Assembly: GCA_964632995.1 (NCBI GenBank)
Contig: CAZWDL010000101.1
Coordinates: forward strand, 1-28,182
Length of the DNA stretch: 28,182 nt
Source of the DNA: CAZWDL01 sp964632995
GTDB lineage: Bacteria > Bacteroidota > Bacteroidia > Chitinophagales > Saprospiraceae
Direction: 5' to 3'
Notes under the pieces: generated by a model
Databases searched by the model: none
Told to the model about the DNA's origin: nothing
Seen by the model: the letters and a program-made list of their open reading frames with translations, nothing else
Program-made: the position numbers and the translations under genes
Part shown: in pieces, positions 13,106 to 21,650 of the stretch
How the letters are laid out: each line of letters opens with the position of its first letter
How positions within the stretch are numbered: the first letter of the stretch is position 1

Positions 13106-15484
13106 TTATTCAAAATGCACCTTCATCCCTGCAAATACCGTCCGCGGCCTGGCCGGTCCGTAAATGTAGCCCGCGTCCCGGTCGGCGCCGCTATCGAAGT
13201 CGTTTTGATAGCTGTTGAAGAGGTTCTGTACGCCGGCAAACACATCGAGGTGGAACAGCTTGTTGACCGGGATTTCGTAGCTCACTTTGGTATTCAGTTC
13301 AAAAAAAGAGGGCGTGTTTTCGATGGCGGTAAACTCTGTAGCTGGATCGATGATGTGCGGAACCTTCATGGGGCCGGTAAAGACGCCTGACAGGGAAAGG
13401 TCCAGACGTTTGCCCGGCGACCAATTGGCGGTTGTGAAGCCGTAAACGTTTGGTGTGCGCAGCATATTCCGGCTGGTAACGATGCTGTCAGGACCGGCGT
13501 CCGTATCCGTTTCCGGCGCCCATATTTCTTCCGCCTCATCGTAGCGGGCAGTCTGAACCGTGCCGCCTAATTGCAGAATGAAATCGCCGGAGAAAGCCAG
13601 ATTCACTTCGGCATTCACGCCGCCGACCGCGGCGCCGCCGCCGTTGCGTTTGGTGACGACGGCCACCCCACTGGGCAGTTCGACGGGATTGGCGGTGATG
13701 AAGGGATTGTTCAGGCGGGTGTAAAAACCGTCGAGCACGATATTCGATTCGAAGCCGTCGTTGCGAATGGTGTAATCCAGTGAGCCGTTTAGACTGTGGG
13801 AGCGTTCGGGCTCCAACTCGGGATCGAGGCGGGTGAAGCGGGCGGCGCCGCCGACGGTTTCGATGTGCAGGTCTTCGTCAAAGGCCTGCGGGGTGCGGTA
13901 GCCCTGGGCGTAAGAAAGACGTAGTTTTAAGTCGGGTGTGAAGTTGTACTTGGCTGTCAGGCGGGGAACGAAGATGTCAAAAGTCTGATCGTTGGATAGT
14001 TCTTCGACTTCCAGTGCATACATTCCTTCGATGCGTACGCGGTCGTAGCGGCCGCCCAGTAGGAAGGACCAGCGTTCGGCCGGCTTCCACTGTAACTGGG
14101 CGTAACTACCAAGCGTACCGACCTGCTGATCGATGGACCGGTCGTAGCCGGGCATTTCATCGATGACGTCATTGTACTGATACTCCGCCCCGGCGGTGAG
14201 CAGGAATTGGTTGCTGAGGTCATAACTGTACTGAGCTCCGGCGGCCAGGGCAACATCTTCCGACTGACCGTAGGCGTTGAGGGCCAGCAGGTCATCCGGG
14301 GTCAGCTGATCACCAGGCTGGAGTACACGTCCCCCTCCGCCGTAGTAGCTGTCGCGGCCGGTATGCGTAGCCGAGGTGTAAACCGCCCATTTGTGCCTCA
14401 GGTCCTTGGAAAACTGCTCGTAAGACAAGCTGCCGCCCAGGATGTTGTGGTCCAGCTGTTCGGTGATATCGGTCTGATGGGGCGGCAGTTCGAATTTATT
14501 CCCGCCGCGGCGAAATTCATTGATGTTGAACACATTCAATTTGAGCTTGCTCCGGTCGGTGGGTTTGTAGAAGGCGTCGAAGCCGAAGGTGGTATTGCGT
14601 AGTTTGGTCATTTCCGAAAAGCCGTCACCGTTGGCGTCCCAGGGGCTGCGTTCGCGGTTGAAGCCGTAGAAGCTGATCCCTTTTTTCAGGTCCTCGCTGA
14701 CGATGGCGCCGTTGGCCGAGAGGGTCCGGTCGGGCTGCTCCAGGTTGACGGCGGCGATGTTGGTACTAAATTCGTAGGTGTTGGTCATAGGCTCCTTCGT
14801 AATGACGTTGATCGTGCCTGCAATGGCATTGCCGCCGTACAGCGCCGAGCCGCCGCCGCGCACCACTTCCACCCGGTCGATCATATTGGTGGGGATCATG
14901 TCCAGGCCGTACACGCCAGTTAAGGCCGAAAATACCGGGCGGCTGTTGATGAGAATCTGGGTGTAGGGGCCGTCCAGTCCATTCATGCGCACCTGCGTAA
15001 AACCGCAGTTCTGGCAGTTATTCTCCAGGCGCAGGCCGGGGGAGAAGCTTAAGCCTTCGGACATGCTCAGGGATTGCGTGCGTTCGAAAACGCGATCGTC
15101 GATGCGGTTGACGATGACCGGCGCCTCATGCATGGGGATGGTGTTGCGGGTAGCGGAGACGACGACGGCGTCGAGGTTCAGGACATCCTGCCGAAGTGAC
15201 AGGTCCAGCACTTTAGTCGCTCCTTCGGATATCACGACCGGCTTTTCTACCGTCCGGTAGCCTACATAGCTGATGTGTACCGTCCACTCACCAGCGGGAA
15301 TCCGCTCAATGGTGAAGCGCCCCGCTGCATCGGTAACGTCACCAAGGGTGGAATTCAGCAGGCTGACGTTGACGCCGGTCAGTGGCTCGCCGTCAGCGGT
15401 GATGGTCCCTTTGAATACAGCGTTTTGGGCGTATAAATGGCCGAGGCTGATCAGGAACAGTAATAGCAGGGTGTAGTTTTTCAT
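13106..15484 (-). CDS. TonB-dependent outer-membrane receptor
   Basis: A 792-residue outer-membrane active transporter. Residues 1-19 are a signal peptide (cleavage after LYA), 23-100 a CarboxypepD-reg/CNA-B-like domain usual in Bacteroidota receptors, about 105-235 the plug with VEVVRGGGSALYGGNAIAGT, and the rest a 22-strand barrel ending FAGMKVHFE. The plug carries Cys157 and Cys160 (NCQNCGF), a CxxC that may form a disulfide or bind a metal; I recall the same motif in siderophore/haem-type receptors of this phylum. No SusD partner is present, which argues against glycan uptake and for a small cofactor or metal complex. A promoter-like TAAATTTG lies 35 bp upstream. Confidence 0.93.
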   Translation of the reverse strand: MKNYTLLLLFLISLGHLYAQNAVFKGTITADGEPLTGVNVSLLNSTLGDVTDAAGRFTIERIPAGEWTVHISYVGYRTVEKPVVISEGATKVLDLSLRQDVLNLDAVVVSATRNTIPMHEAPVIVNRIDDRVFERTQSLSMSEGLSFSPGLRLENNCQNCGFTQVRMNGLDGPYTQILINSRPVFSALTGVYGLDMIPTNMIDRVEVVRGGGSALYGGNAIAGTINVITKEPMTNTYEFSTNIAAVNLEQPDRTLSANGAIVSEDLKKGISFYGFNRERSPWDANGDGFSEMTKLRNTTFGFDAFYKPTDRSKLKLNVFNINEFRRGGNKFELPPHQTDITEQLDHNILGGSLSYEQFSKDLRHKWAVYTSATHTGRDSYYGGGGRVLQPGDQLTPDDLLALNAYGQSEDVALAAGAQYSYDLSNQFLLTAGAEYQYNDVIDEMPGYDRSIDQQVGTLGSYAQLQWKPAERWSFLLGGRYDRVRIEGMYALEVEELSNDQTFDIFVPRLTAKYNFTPDLKLRLSYAQGYRTPQAFDEDLHIETVGGAARFTRLDPELEPERSHSLNGSLDYTIRNDGFESNIVLDGFYTRLNNPFITANPVELPSGVAVVTKRNGGGAAVGGVNAEVNLAFSGDFILQLGGTVQTARYDEAEEIWAPETDTDAGPDSIVTSRNMLRTPNVYGFTTANWSPGKRLDLSLSGVFTGPMKVPHIIDPATEFTAIENTPSFFELNTKVSYEIPVNKLFHLDVFAGVQNLFNSYQNDFDSGADRDAGYIYGPARPRTVFAGMKVHFE

Positions 15485-15519
15485 GATCGGGTGTATAGGG
15501 TAATTGAAAAGCTTAAAAA

Positions 15520-15527
15520 CAAATTTA
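15520..15527 (-). promoter_or_regulatory. -7 promoter element TAAATTTG for the TonB-dependent receptor
   Basis: The - strand reads TAAATTTG, a perfect TAnnTTTG, with TTTA (one mismatch to TTTG) 19 nt upstream. The receptor ATG lies 35 bp downstream. Confidence 0.45.
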
Positions 15528-15696
15528 GGAAATAAAATTTAATATTTAAATAGTTCTTTAAAAATAATTAGACATTTCTAAATAATGTAAAAGGGTATTT
15601 TTATTAGATAATTCGATTTGTCGAATTTTTTCCTTTGGTAATTCTATTAGGAGCTAATAGGTTGGATCTTCTTTTAAAAGGATTGGAGGATTGCCC

Positions 15697-15732
15697 GCCA
15701 TAGTCCCGCTTTCGAAGAAGCGGGACTATGGC
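15697..15732. repeat. Perfect 15-bp hairpin in the divergent promoter region
   Basis: GCCATAGTCCCGCTT (15697-15711) and its exact complement (15718-15732) are separated by six bases. No T-run follows on either strand, so it is more likely a REP-like palindrome or regulatory structure than a terminator. Confidence 0.75.
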
Positions 15733-15891
15733 GAGTGGAAAAGGATTGAATAGTCGTTGACTATCAAACGCTTGTTTTTAATCTGCATTAGCGATTTTAC
15801 GCCCAGCCGGCAGCCGGGAAATCATGCAACCAAGAAACCCTGTTTTTTACCTGACGATTCCATTCAACCGCACCCAGCCTCCCGATGTTAG

Positions 15892-15921
15892 TTTGGTTAA
15901 CCTTACGAAATTTATGCTTTC
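15892..15921 (+). promoter_or_regulatory. Promoter of the M1 aminopeptidase gene
   Basis: TTTG at 15892-15895, 17 nt, then TATGCTTTC at 15913-15921, close to TAnnTTTG. The expected transcription start lies just ahead of the ATG at 15944 and excludes the upstream in-frame ATG at 15824. Confidence 0.45.
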
Positions 15922-15943
15922 GCAAAACACGATACGGATCCGT

Positions 15944-17911
15944 ATGAAAAAATATTGCTTACTCTGGCTGCTACTCGGCTTCGCCGGTTTCATAACTGCT
16001 CAGGAGGAACTGATCTGTAAGGACGTCACTCATCTGGTGGAATCGGAACGCCGGCATCACCGTTCTTTGCTCACCTTTCGCTCCAATCCGCTCACGCAGG
16101 ATTACGACCTCAAGTACCATCGCCTGGAATGGGAGGTGGATCCCGCGGTGCGCTATATTTCCGGCGAGGTGACTTCTTACTTCGTTCCAAAGACAGGTGG
16201 GTTTAACCGGCTTCATTTTGACCTGCAGGACAGTATGATCGTCCGCTCGGTGCGGTACCGGGGGATTCCGGTTTCTTTTCGAAAGACAGGCGACGACGTG
16301 CTGCAGATCGACCTGCCCAAAGTGCTTCTCACGGGTGTACTTGACAGCATCACGGTGGCTTACGAGGGCGCGCCCGTCTCGGACGGCTTCGGCTCCTTTG
16401 CAACCGGCACCCACAAAGGAACGCCCGTACTGTGGACGCTGAGCGAACCCTACGGCGCCAGAAACTGGTGGCCCTGCAAACAGGACCTGAGCGACAAGAT
16501 CGATTCGATCGATGTGATCGTCACCACGCCCCAGGCTTACCGTGTCGGCACAAACGGGGTGTTGGTGAAGGAATTTTCAGCCGGTAATGGCCGTACCACC
16601 TACCACTGGCGGCATCGCTATCCGATTCCGGCTTATCTCATTTCACTGGCGGTGACCAACTACGAGGTATTCACCGATTACGTTGACCTGGGGAACGGCG
16701 CCTCAATTCCCATCGTCAATTACGTCTATCCCGAAAGCCTGGGCGCTGCGCAGATCCAATTGCGCAGCACCATCGAACAGATGGATTTGTTCAACCGGCT
16801 CTTCGGCTTATATCCCTTCGCCGCCGAGAAGTACGGCCACGCCCAGTTCGGCTGGGGCGGCGGCATGGAACACCAGACGATGAGCAGCATGGGCGGCTTC
16901 TCTTACGGCTTGCAGGCGCACGAGTTGGCGCATCAGTGGTTCGGCAACAAAGTCACCTGCGCCTCCTGGGCGGACATCTGGCTCAACGAGGGCTTCGCCA
17001 CCTATCTCACCGGACTGACCGGTGAGTTCCTCTTTTCGAACGGAAGTGCCTGGGAGAACTGGAAAACGTCCACGATCAAAGATGTGACCAGCCAGCCCAG
17101 CGGATCGGTATGGGTGGACGACACGACGAGCGTCAGCCGGATTTTCAACTACCGGCTCAGCTACCAGAAGGGGGCGATGCTGCTGCACATGCTTCGCTGG
17201 ATACTCGGCGATGATGCTTTCTTTCGGGCGACCCGCAACTACCTAAATGATCCGACCCTTGCCTACGGCTATGCCTCCACGTCCGATCTGCAGCGGCACC
17301 TCGAAGCCGAAGGGAACATCGATCTTGACGAATTTTTCGATGACTGGCTTTACGGCGAAGGCTATCCCAGCTACACACTGAAATACGCGCCGCGTCCCGG
17401 CGGCGTCCTGATTTCCGTGGAGCAACGCAGCAGCCATCCCCGTGTCGATTTCTTTGAAATGCCGGTACCGGTGCGCGTCTTCGGCGAAGGCCAAAGCACT
17501 ACTTTGGTCCTGGACCATCGCTATTCCGGGCAGCTGTTCGATCTCGACCTGTCCTTCACGCCCGACAGCCTCACTTTCGATCCGGAGCAGTGGATCCTTT
17601 CCAGGGATAATATGGTCAGCCGGGAGGAGCTGAGTTCCGTCGATGGGGTAGGGGCTATTCAGGCTTCCATTCGACTGTTTCCCAATCCTGTGCGGGACTT
17701 ATTGGAGGTCAGGGTGGAAGAGGCGCGCTTTGTGGATGAAATCGAATCGGTCATCGTTTTGGATACACAGGGGCGTACGGTGGCCCGGATCGAAGTCATT
17801 TCCGAGCGCATGCAAGTGGATTTATCGGATTGGCCGGCGGGGGTGTATGTGGTGACGGTGCACACGGCAAAGGGGCAGTTTGCCAGAAGAGTGGTTAAGG
17901 TGGCGGAATGA
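15944..17911 (+). CDS. Secreted M1 family metallo-aminopeptidase with T9SS sorting domain
   Basis: A 655-residue zinc aminopeptidase. A signal peptide (MKKYCLLWLLLGFAGFITAQ) supports the ATG at 15944. The exopeptidase motif is GWGGGMEHQ, a variant of GxMEN with His in place of Asn. The zinc site is HELAHQ (His326, Glu327, His330) with the third ligand Glu349 in LNEGF, the standard HExxH-x18-E. From about residue 570 the protein ends in a type A T9SS C-terminal domain (LFPNPVRDLLEVRV, then WPAGVYVVTV and RRVVKV), which directs secretion across the outer membrane by the type IX system. Its role is probably extracellular peptide breakdown. It is monocistronic and divergent from the TonB-dependent receptor. 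Confidence 0.94.
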   Translation: MKKYCLLWLLLGFAGFITAQEELICKDVTHLVESERRHHRSLLTFRSNPLTQDYDLKYHRLEWEVDPAVRYISGEVTSYFVPKTGGFNRLHFDLQDSMIVRSVRYRGIPVSFRKTGDDVLQIDLPKVLLTGVLDSITVAYEGAPVSDGFGSFATGTHKGTPVLWTLSEPYGARNWWPCKQDLSDKIDSIDVIVTTPQAYRVGTNGVLVKEFSAGNGRTTYHWRHRYPIPAYLISLAVTNYEVFTDYVDLGNGASIPIVNYVYPESLGAAQIQLRSTIEQMDLFNRLFGLYPFAAEKYGHAQFGWGGGMEHQTMSSMGGFSYGLQAHELAHQWFGNKVTCASWADIWLNEGFATYLTGLTGEFLFSNGSAWENWKTSTIKDVTSQPSGSVWVDDTTSVSRIFNYRLSYQKGAMLLHMLRWILGDDAFFRATRNYLNDPTLAYGYASTSDLQRHLEAEGNIDLDEFFDDWLYGEGYPSYTLKYAPRPGGVLISVEQRSSHPRVDFFEMPVPVRVFGEGQSTTLVLDHRYSGQLFDLDLSFTPDSLTFDPEQWILSRDNMVSREELSSVDGVGAIQASIRLFPNPVRDLLEVRVEEARFVDEIESVIVLDTQGRTVARIEVISERMQVDLSDWPAGVYVVTVHTAKGQFARRVVKVAE

Positions 17912-18100
17912 CGCAAGTGGTTTTAAACGAGTAGTAGTTCACATGATGGAGCAACTGCCGTGACCAATAATTTAAAAATGGTGACGAATAACGAAAAGCC
18001 GAATTCTGTAAATTGAAGTTCGAATTTGATCTTGATTAGAAGAGGCTATCCCAAACAAAATCAAACCCTCTTTGTGGTTCTACTTTGTCTTGAAATCGAG

Positions 18101-18120
18101 CGGCGCCCTGGAAGGCGCCG
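18101..18120. terminator. GC hairpin between convergent genes
   Basis: CGGCGCC (18101-18107) pairs with GGCGCCG (18114-18120) around CTGGAA. It lies between the aminopeptidase stop (17911) and the convergent enolase-superfamily stop (18132), as expected for a bidirectional terminator, although T-runs are absent. The AAGGCGCCGCCC wording recurs in the hairpin at 25533-25566. Confidence 0.45.
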
Positions 18121-18131
18121 CCCGGTATGGC

Positions 18132-19532
18132 TCAACTCCACAACCTGTCCCATGACCGGATTTCATTCCACTCCGGTGTAGGTGCGAACATCTTCTCGCC
18201 TTCGATGATGAATTCCTTGACCACTTCCTCGTTTAGTTCCACGCCGATCCCCGGTTTTTCCGGTACTTTGACGTAGCCGTCCTGCACGATGGGCTTTTCG
18301 ATGCCGGTGACCAGGTCGTCGAACTTAGGTTTGTCAACGGCGTGGTGTTCCAGCCACATGAAGTTTTCGGTGGCGGCGGCGGCGTGTACGGAGCCCAGGA
18401 AGGATACCGGGCCGGCGGCGTGGTGCAGCATAAAGCCGACGCCGTGGTGCGAGGCGTAGTCGCCGATGCGCTTGGTTTCCAGGATGCCGCCTGCCGTATT
18501 CGGATCGGGATGCACGATATCTACCGCCCGCTTGTCGATAAGTTCCTTGAAGCCCCCGTAGAGCATGTAAATATCCTCGCCGGTCTGGGTGGGCGTAGTG
18601 GTCGATTCGGTGATTTCCCGCCACTGGTCGGTGTACTGCCAGGGGATGATATCTTCGATATAGGCCAGATTGTACTTCTCGACCGCCCGCGCAATCTTGA
18701 TGGCTTCATTGACGTCGAAGTGGCCCCAATGGTCGGTGCCCATAGGGATCTCGTAGCCGATCTGGTTGCGCATGACTTCCAGGTACTCGCAGAGTTTGTC
18801 GATCCCCTTCTGGGTGATCTGCACCCGGGTAAAGGGATGCTTGGTCAGGTTGTATTTTTTATATTCGTACTTATAGGGATCTACCGGACCGTCGGGCGCG
18901 TTGATCAGGGCGCCGGGGGTATCGCGGAGCAGGTTGATCCCGATATCCATCTTCAGGGCCGTGTAGCCTTTGTCGATGCGCTCCTGCATGCGCTGGGCGT
19001 ATTCCTGCGGATCTTTGGAAACCGTAGTGTCACAGTATACCCGGACGCGATCCCGGTATTTGCCGCCGAGCATTTGATATACCGGCACATTGTAAGCCTT
19101 GCCCGCCAGGTCCCAGAGGGCCATTTCAACTCCGGAGACGCCGCCGCCCTGCCGGCCGTGGTGGCCAAACTGGTTGATGATCTTGAACAGCCGTTCGACA
19201 TTGCAGGGGTTCTCCCCGAGGATGCGGCTCTTCAGGAACAGGGCGTATTCCTTGGCTGCGCCGTCCCGCACATCGCCGTGCCCGACGATGCCCTGGTTAG
19301 TGTAGATGCGAATAATGGGTGTGCGGAAAACGACGTCGCTGATTTCGGCGATGCGCATGTCGGTGATTTTCAAATCGGCGGGGGCGGAGTAGCGGTTGAC
19401 ATTCTGGGTGCTGTACTCCAGCTGCTCTTCGATGGGCGCCATGGACATGGACAGGCCGGCGAGGCTGAGGCCGCCTAATCCAAGTTTCTGTAAAAAACCA
19501 CGACGGGATTGGTTGCGTTGCTGTTTGCTCAT
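18132..19532 (-). CDS. Tat-exported mandelate racemase / muconate lactonizing enzyme family protein
   Basis: A 466-residue member of the enolase superfamily. It starts MSKQQRNQSRRGFLQ, a twin-arginine signal with hydrophobic core GLGGLSLAGLSMSMA. The capping domain covers about residues 55-180. The barrel then shows ALKMDIG (the Lys expected as a base), GTDHWGHFD (first metal ligand), YIEDIIPW (second), TGEDIY (third), and HHAAGPVSF near residue 390, which may supply the catalytic His. Members abstract a proton next to a carboxylate, for example sugar-acid dehydratases; the long insert around residues 215-235 and the Tat export leave the substrate open. An 11-bp inverted repeat sits directly upstream of the start. 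No sugar transporter adjoins it. Confidence 0.9.
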   Translation of the reverse strand: MSKQQRNQSRRGFLQKLGLGGLSLAGLSMSMAPIEEQLEYSTQNVNRYSAPADLKITDMRIAEISDVVFRTPIIRIYTNQGIVGHGDVRDGAAKEYALFLKSRILGENPCNVERLFKIINQFGHHGRQGGGVSGVEMALWDLAGKAYNVPVYQMLGGKYRDRVRVYCDTTVSKDPQEYAQRMQERIDKGYTALKMDIGINLLRDTPGALINAPDGPVDPYKYEYKKYNLTKHPFTRVQITQKGIDKLCEYLEVMRNQIGYEIPMGTDHWGHFDVNEAIKIARAVEKYNLAYIEDIIPWQYTDQWREITESTTTPTQTGEDIYMLYGGFKELIDKRAVDIVHPDPNTAGGILETKRIGDYASHHGVGFMLHHAAGPVSFLGSVHAAAATENFMWLEHHAVDKPKFDDLVTGIEKPIVQDGYVKVPEKPGIGVELNEEVVKEFIIEGEKMFAPTPEWNEIRSWDRLWS

Positions 19533-19538
19533 GATGGA

Positions 19539-19582
19539 GGAATTAAATTTTAGAGTAAGTGATTTACGTCGAATTTAATTCC
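19539..19582 (-). promoter_or_regulatory. 11-bp inverted repeat at the start of the enolase-superfamily gene
   Basis: GGAATTAAATT (19539-19549) and its exact complement (19572-19582) flank 22 nt and begin 7 bp upstream of the ATG at 19532. It could be an operator or a leader hairpin that masks the translation start. Confidence 0.45.
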
Positions 19583-19657
19583 CAAAGCGGGGACTTCCAA
19601 GGAATATCCTTATTTCGTGGAAAAAGGTGTCGGGAAAACTAAAACGCAAATGCATCG

Positions 19658-20110
19658 TTAATCGTAGACGTATTTCCAGCTTCCGTCTGCCTGTTTTTTC
19701 CAGACGGTGTGAAAGATGCCTTTTGCCTGTATATCTTGCCCCTTATTGTCTTTAGCTGAAAATTGATACTTTCCATAAGTATAGGCCATATCGCCGGCGG
19801 CTGCTACCTCGACGAAGTCGGGCGTCCAGGTAAGCGATACATCCTTTAGGGATTGCGCTTCAAAATAAGTCCGGATGGCCTTTTTGCCGCGGATGATTTG
19901 GTCGTTGCGGTTCAACACGGCGTCTTCCGCCGCGAAGGCGAGAAAAGCCGCAGGCACCCCTTCGCGCGCGGCCATGTCGTTGAAGGCTTGTTCCGTCTGC
20001 CGGATTTCGGCTTTAAGTTGTTCCAGATCGACCTTTTCCTCAGAGGAATAATTGGAAGTACAGGCGTTCAGGTTGAGCAGCAGTATGAAAAATATAAGCA
20101 GGTGTTTCAA
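19658..20110 (-). CDS. NTF2-like (DUF4440/SnoaL type) lipoprotein
   Basis: A 150-residue lipoprotein. The signal peptide ends LNAC with Cys17 as the lipid site. The mature part is a cone-shaped NTF2-like fold: helix LKAEIRQTEQAFNDMAAREG, then AFAAEDAVLNRNDQIIRGK, DVSLTWTPDFVEVAAAGDMAYTYG-like strands and a final strand GSWKYVYD. This matches DUF4440/SnoaL-like proteins, which act as small-molecule binding or cyclase domains, often without known substrate. The start appears to be TTG at 20110, because no ATG lies upstream in frame and the signal peptide begins there. It lies on the same strand as the enolase-superfamily gene, 125 bp away, so cotranscription is possible but not shown. Confidence 0.82.
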   Translation of the reverse strand: MKHLLIFFILLLNLNACTSNYSSEEKVDLEQLKAEIRQTEQAFNDMAAREGVPAAFLAFAAEDAVLNRNDQIIRGKKAIRTYFEAQSLKDVSLTWTPDFVEVAAAGDMAYTYGKYQFSAKDNKGQDIQAKGIFHTVWKKQADGSWKYVYD

Positions 20111-20284
20111 TAGGTTCGGGTTTTATTTGGGGTGATGTTAGGTAGACCTAAAATTTACCCCTCGATGAATAGAAGTGAGGGGTTCAGCCGGGAGAAATAC
20201 TGTAAGGTAGCTGACCTACAGGGCGATTGCTGAGTCCAGAAAATATTTTTCGGGCTCATCAATTCCCAATGGGTACCCGCAAGC

Positions 20285-21148
20285 TCACAACGACGTTTCT
20301 TCCCGGCTCCCGTACTTCCAACGGTCGCCGCGTTCCCAGCGGTTGCCGTGCAGGCCGTTGGCGCTCAGCTCGATGAAGTTGGGCGCGCGGAAGCCGCTGG
20401 CGATGTTGGCGCGCAGCAGCCAGTTGTGGGCTATGTCGTAAGTAGCGCCCAGCGAGGCACTGAGATTGGAGAACTGTTCGTTTATCGCCGGTTTCTCAGA
20501 CGGGAGTCCGGCATTGGTCAGTTTGGTGTGAATGGTCCGGAAGTCGTAACGCAGTCCCAGCTGCGTGTTGACAACCGGGTTTATCCGGTATTGGGCCAGG
20601 CCGTAGATGCCATAGTCGTTCATCTGACCGTCGGGCAGGATGATATTTTTCGCTTGTTTGTTGTTGCGATTGTTACTGGCCATGCCTTGCATTCCGCCAA
20701 TAAAGCGAAGGGCGTCACTTGGCCGAAAGACGGCCCTGGCGTTGTAGGTGAGCGTGTTCATACGCATGTTGATCGGTGCGCCCAGGTTGGGCTGTTCCGG
20801 CGAGGTTTTGGGGTTTTGCAGGCGGCGGTGGTTGTTTTGCCAGGCGAGGTCGGCTTTTATCTGGAAGCCTTTTAATATCAGCGTATTTTGCCAGTTGAGG
20901 AGGTGATTGTCGAGGTTCTGGTTACGCACGCCGTTGTTCAGCACGAGGACCTGGTTGTTCGACAGGCCGCGGATGACGGGCTTGCCGATACCAGGGCCGC
21001 GCGAGATGTTGTCGACACCCGGCAGGCGCGACAGGGCTTCCAGATAGTTGGTGGCGCGTCGGAGGGCCCCGGCTTCCATCTTTTCAATTTTGATGGCGTT
21101 CTCATCCTGAGTGGTGATGTAACCGCCGGATAAAATGCTTGATGCTTT
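20285..21148 (-). pseudogene. Decayed TonB-dependent receptor
   Basis: A broken receptor gene. The open frame begins after a stop at 21149 with ILSGGYITTQDENAIKIEK and the plug motif ALSRLPGVDNI...GKPVIRGLSNNQVLVLNNGVR. It then jumps from the first third of the plug straight into barrel strands (LDNHLLNWQNTLILKGFQI), so the rest of the plug, including the usual VEVIKGP...LYGS block, and several barrel strands are missing. It then runs through SGFRAPNFIELSANGLHGNR and stops at 20285 before the last strands. There is no signal peptide. About 280 codons remain of an expected 700 to 800. It cannot form a working transporter and is best read as a relic of the same operon as the broken small gene upstream. 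Confidence 0.82.
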
Positions 21149-21198
21149 TCATAAGAGAAAAAGTTTGCGTTAGCAGGGTGTTTGAGAAAAGAAGATGA

Positions 21199-21579
21199 CT
21201 AACGCAGCTTCGGCGGGCGGAAAATAGAAAATAGCGGCAGGAAGTGGCAGGTTTCCGTTGAGGTGACCATACGTGCAGGGGTGAGAGGCTGGGAACATCG
21301 CGGACGCCCGAGCGCCCCGGCCGGGAAAGCGACCTGGATCGGCTGAAGATCGTTGAGGATGAAAAGTTCCCCGGTTTTGTATCCCCGGCTGATCTGTTTA
21401 TTCAGAAAACACTACCCATTACAAGTGCTCTCATCACTGTGGCGGGGTGCACAGAAAAGGGCAATGACCTCGGCGCGGTGCAGCAGAAAATGAAAATAGA
21501 CGGCCACGATTTGATTGCTCTGCAGAAGCATCAGCATCAAGAGCAGAGAAACCGTCCATTTCTTGATCCCTTCGTTCAT
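21199..21579 (-). pseudogene. Small Bacteroidota membrane protein gene with an in-frame TAG
   Basis: From the ATG at 21579 the product starts MNEGIKKWTVSLLLMLMLLQ, a membrane or signal segment, and proceeds through VYFHFLLHRAEVIALFC to STCNG, where a TAG (21412-21414) stops translation. Beyond it the same frame stays open for about 70 codons: CFLNKQISRGYKTGELFIL and on to FRPPKLR, then TAG at 21199. Homologues I remember read CNGKCFLNKQ, so AAG has become TAG. Such small proteins commonly precede TonB-dependent receptor genes in this phylum and may take part in metal uptake. With the broken receptor downstream, loss of function of the whole unit is the simplest reading. Confidence 0.65.
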
Positions 21580-21603
21580 CAGTTCTGTTTGCTTCAGGGG
21601 GGG

Positions 21604-21636
21604 ATTAACGGGGTGACCTGGAGTCATCCCGTTAAT
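21604..21636 (-). other. 14-bp stem hairpin ahead of the small broken gene
   Basis: ATTAACGGGGTGAC (21604-21617) and GTCATCCCGTTAAT (21623-21636) pair with one G-T wobble around CTGGA. It lies between the DsrE lipoprotein stop and the start of the broken small gene. There is no T-run. It may be an mRNA-processing or regulatory structure. Confidence 0.5.
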
Positions 21637-21650
21637 TATTCCAACTTCCA

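Larger units (their letters stand above)
15485..15943. other. Divergent promoter region between receptor and aminopeptidase
   Basis: An AT-rich region with the receptor promoter on one side and the aminopeptidase promoter on the other. It also holds AATTCGA-TTTG-TCGAATT followed by TTTT (15610-15630), a CTATTAG-GAG-CTAATAG palindrome (15644-15660) and the strong hairpin at 15697-15732. A frame open from 15824 leads into the aminopeptidase gene, but its first 40 codons are not conserved-looking. Confidence 0.5.

Noticed and set aside
18034..18049. Third insertion-sequence end similar to the 58-bp repeat
   Set aside because: Only about the first eight bases agree, too few to list as a feature.
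18342..19478. 378-codon open frame on the + strand
   Set aside because: It is antisense to the enolase-superfamily gene and encodes no recognisable domain.
21412..21414. TAG recoded as an amino acid
   Set aside because: Pyrrolysine use is not expected in Bacteroidota, and neighbouring genes are also broken, so a nonsense mutation is simpler.
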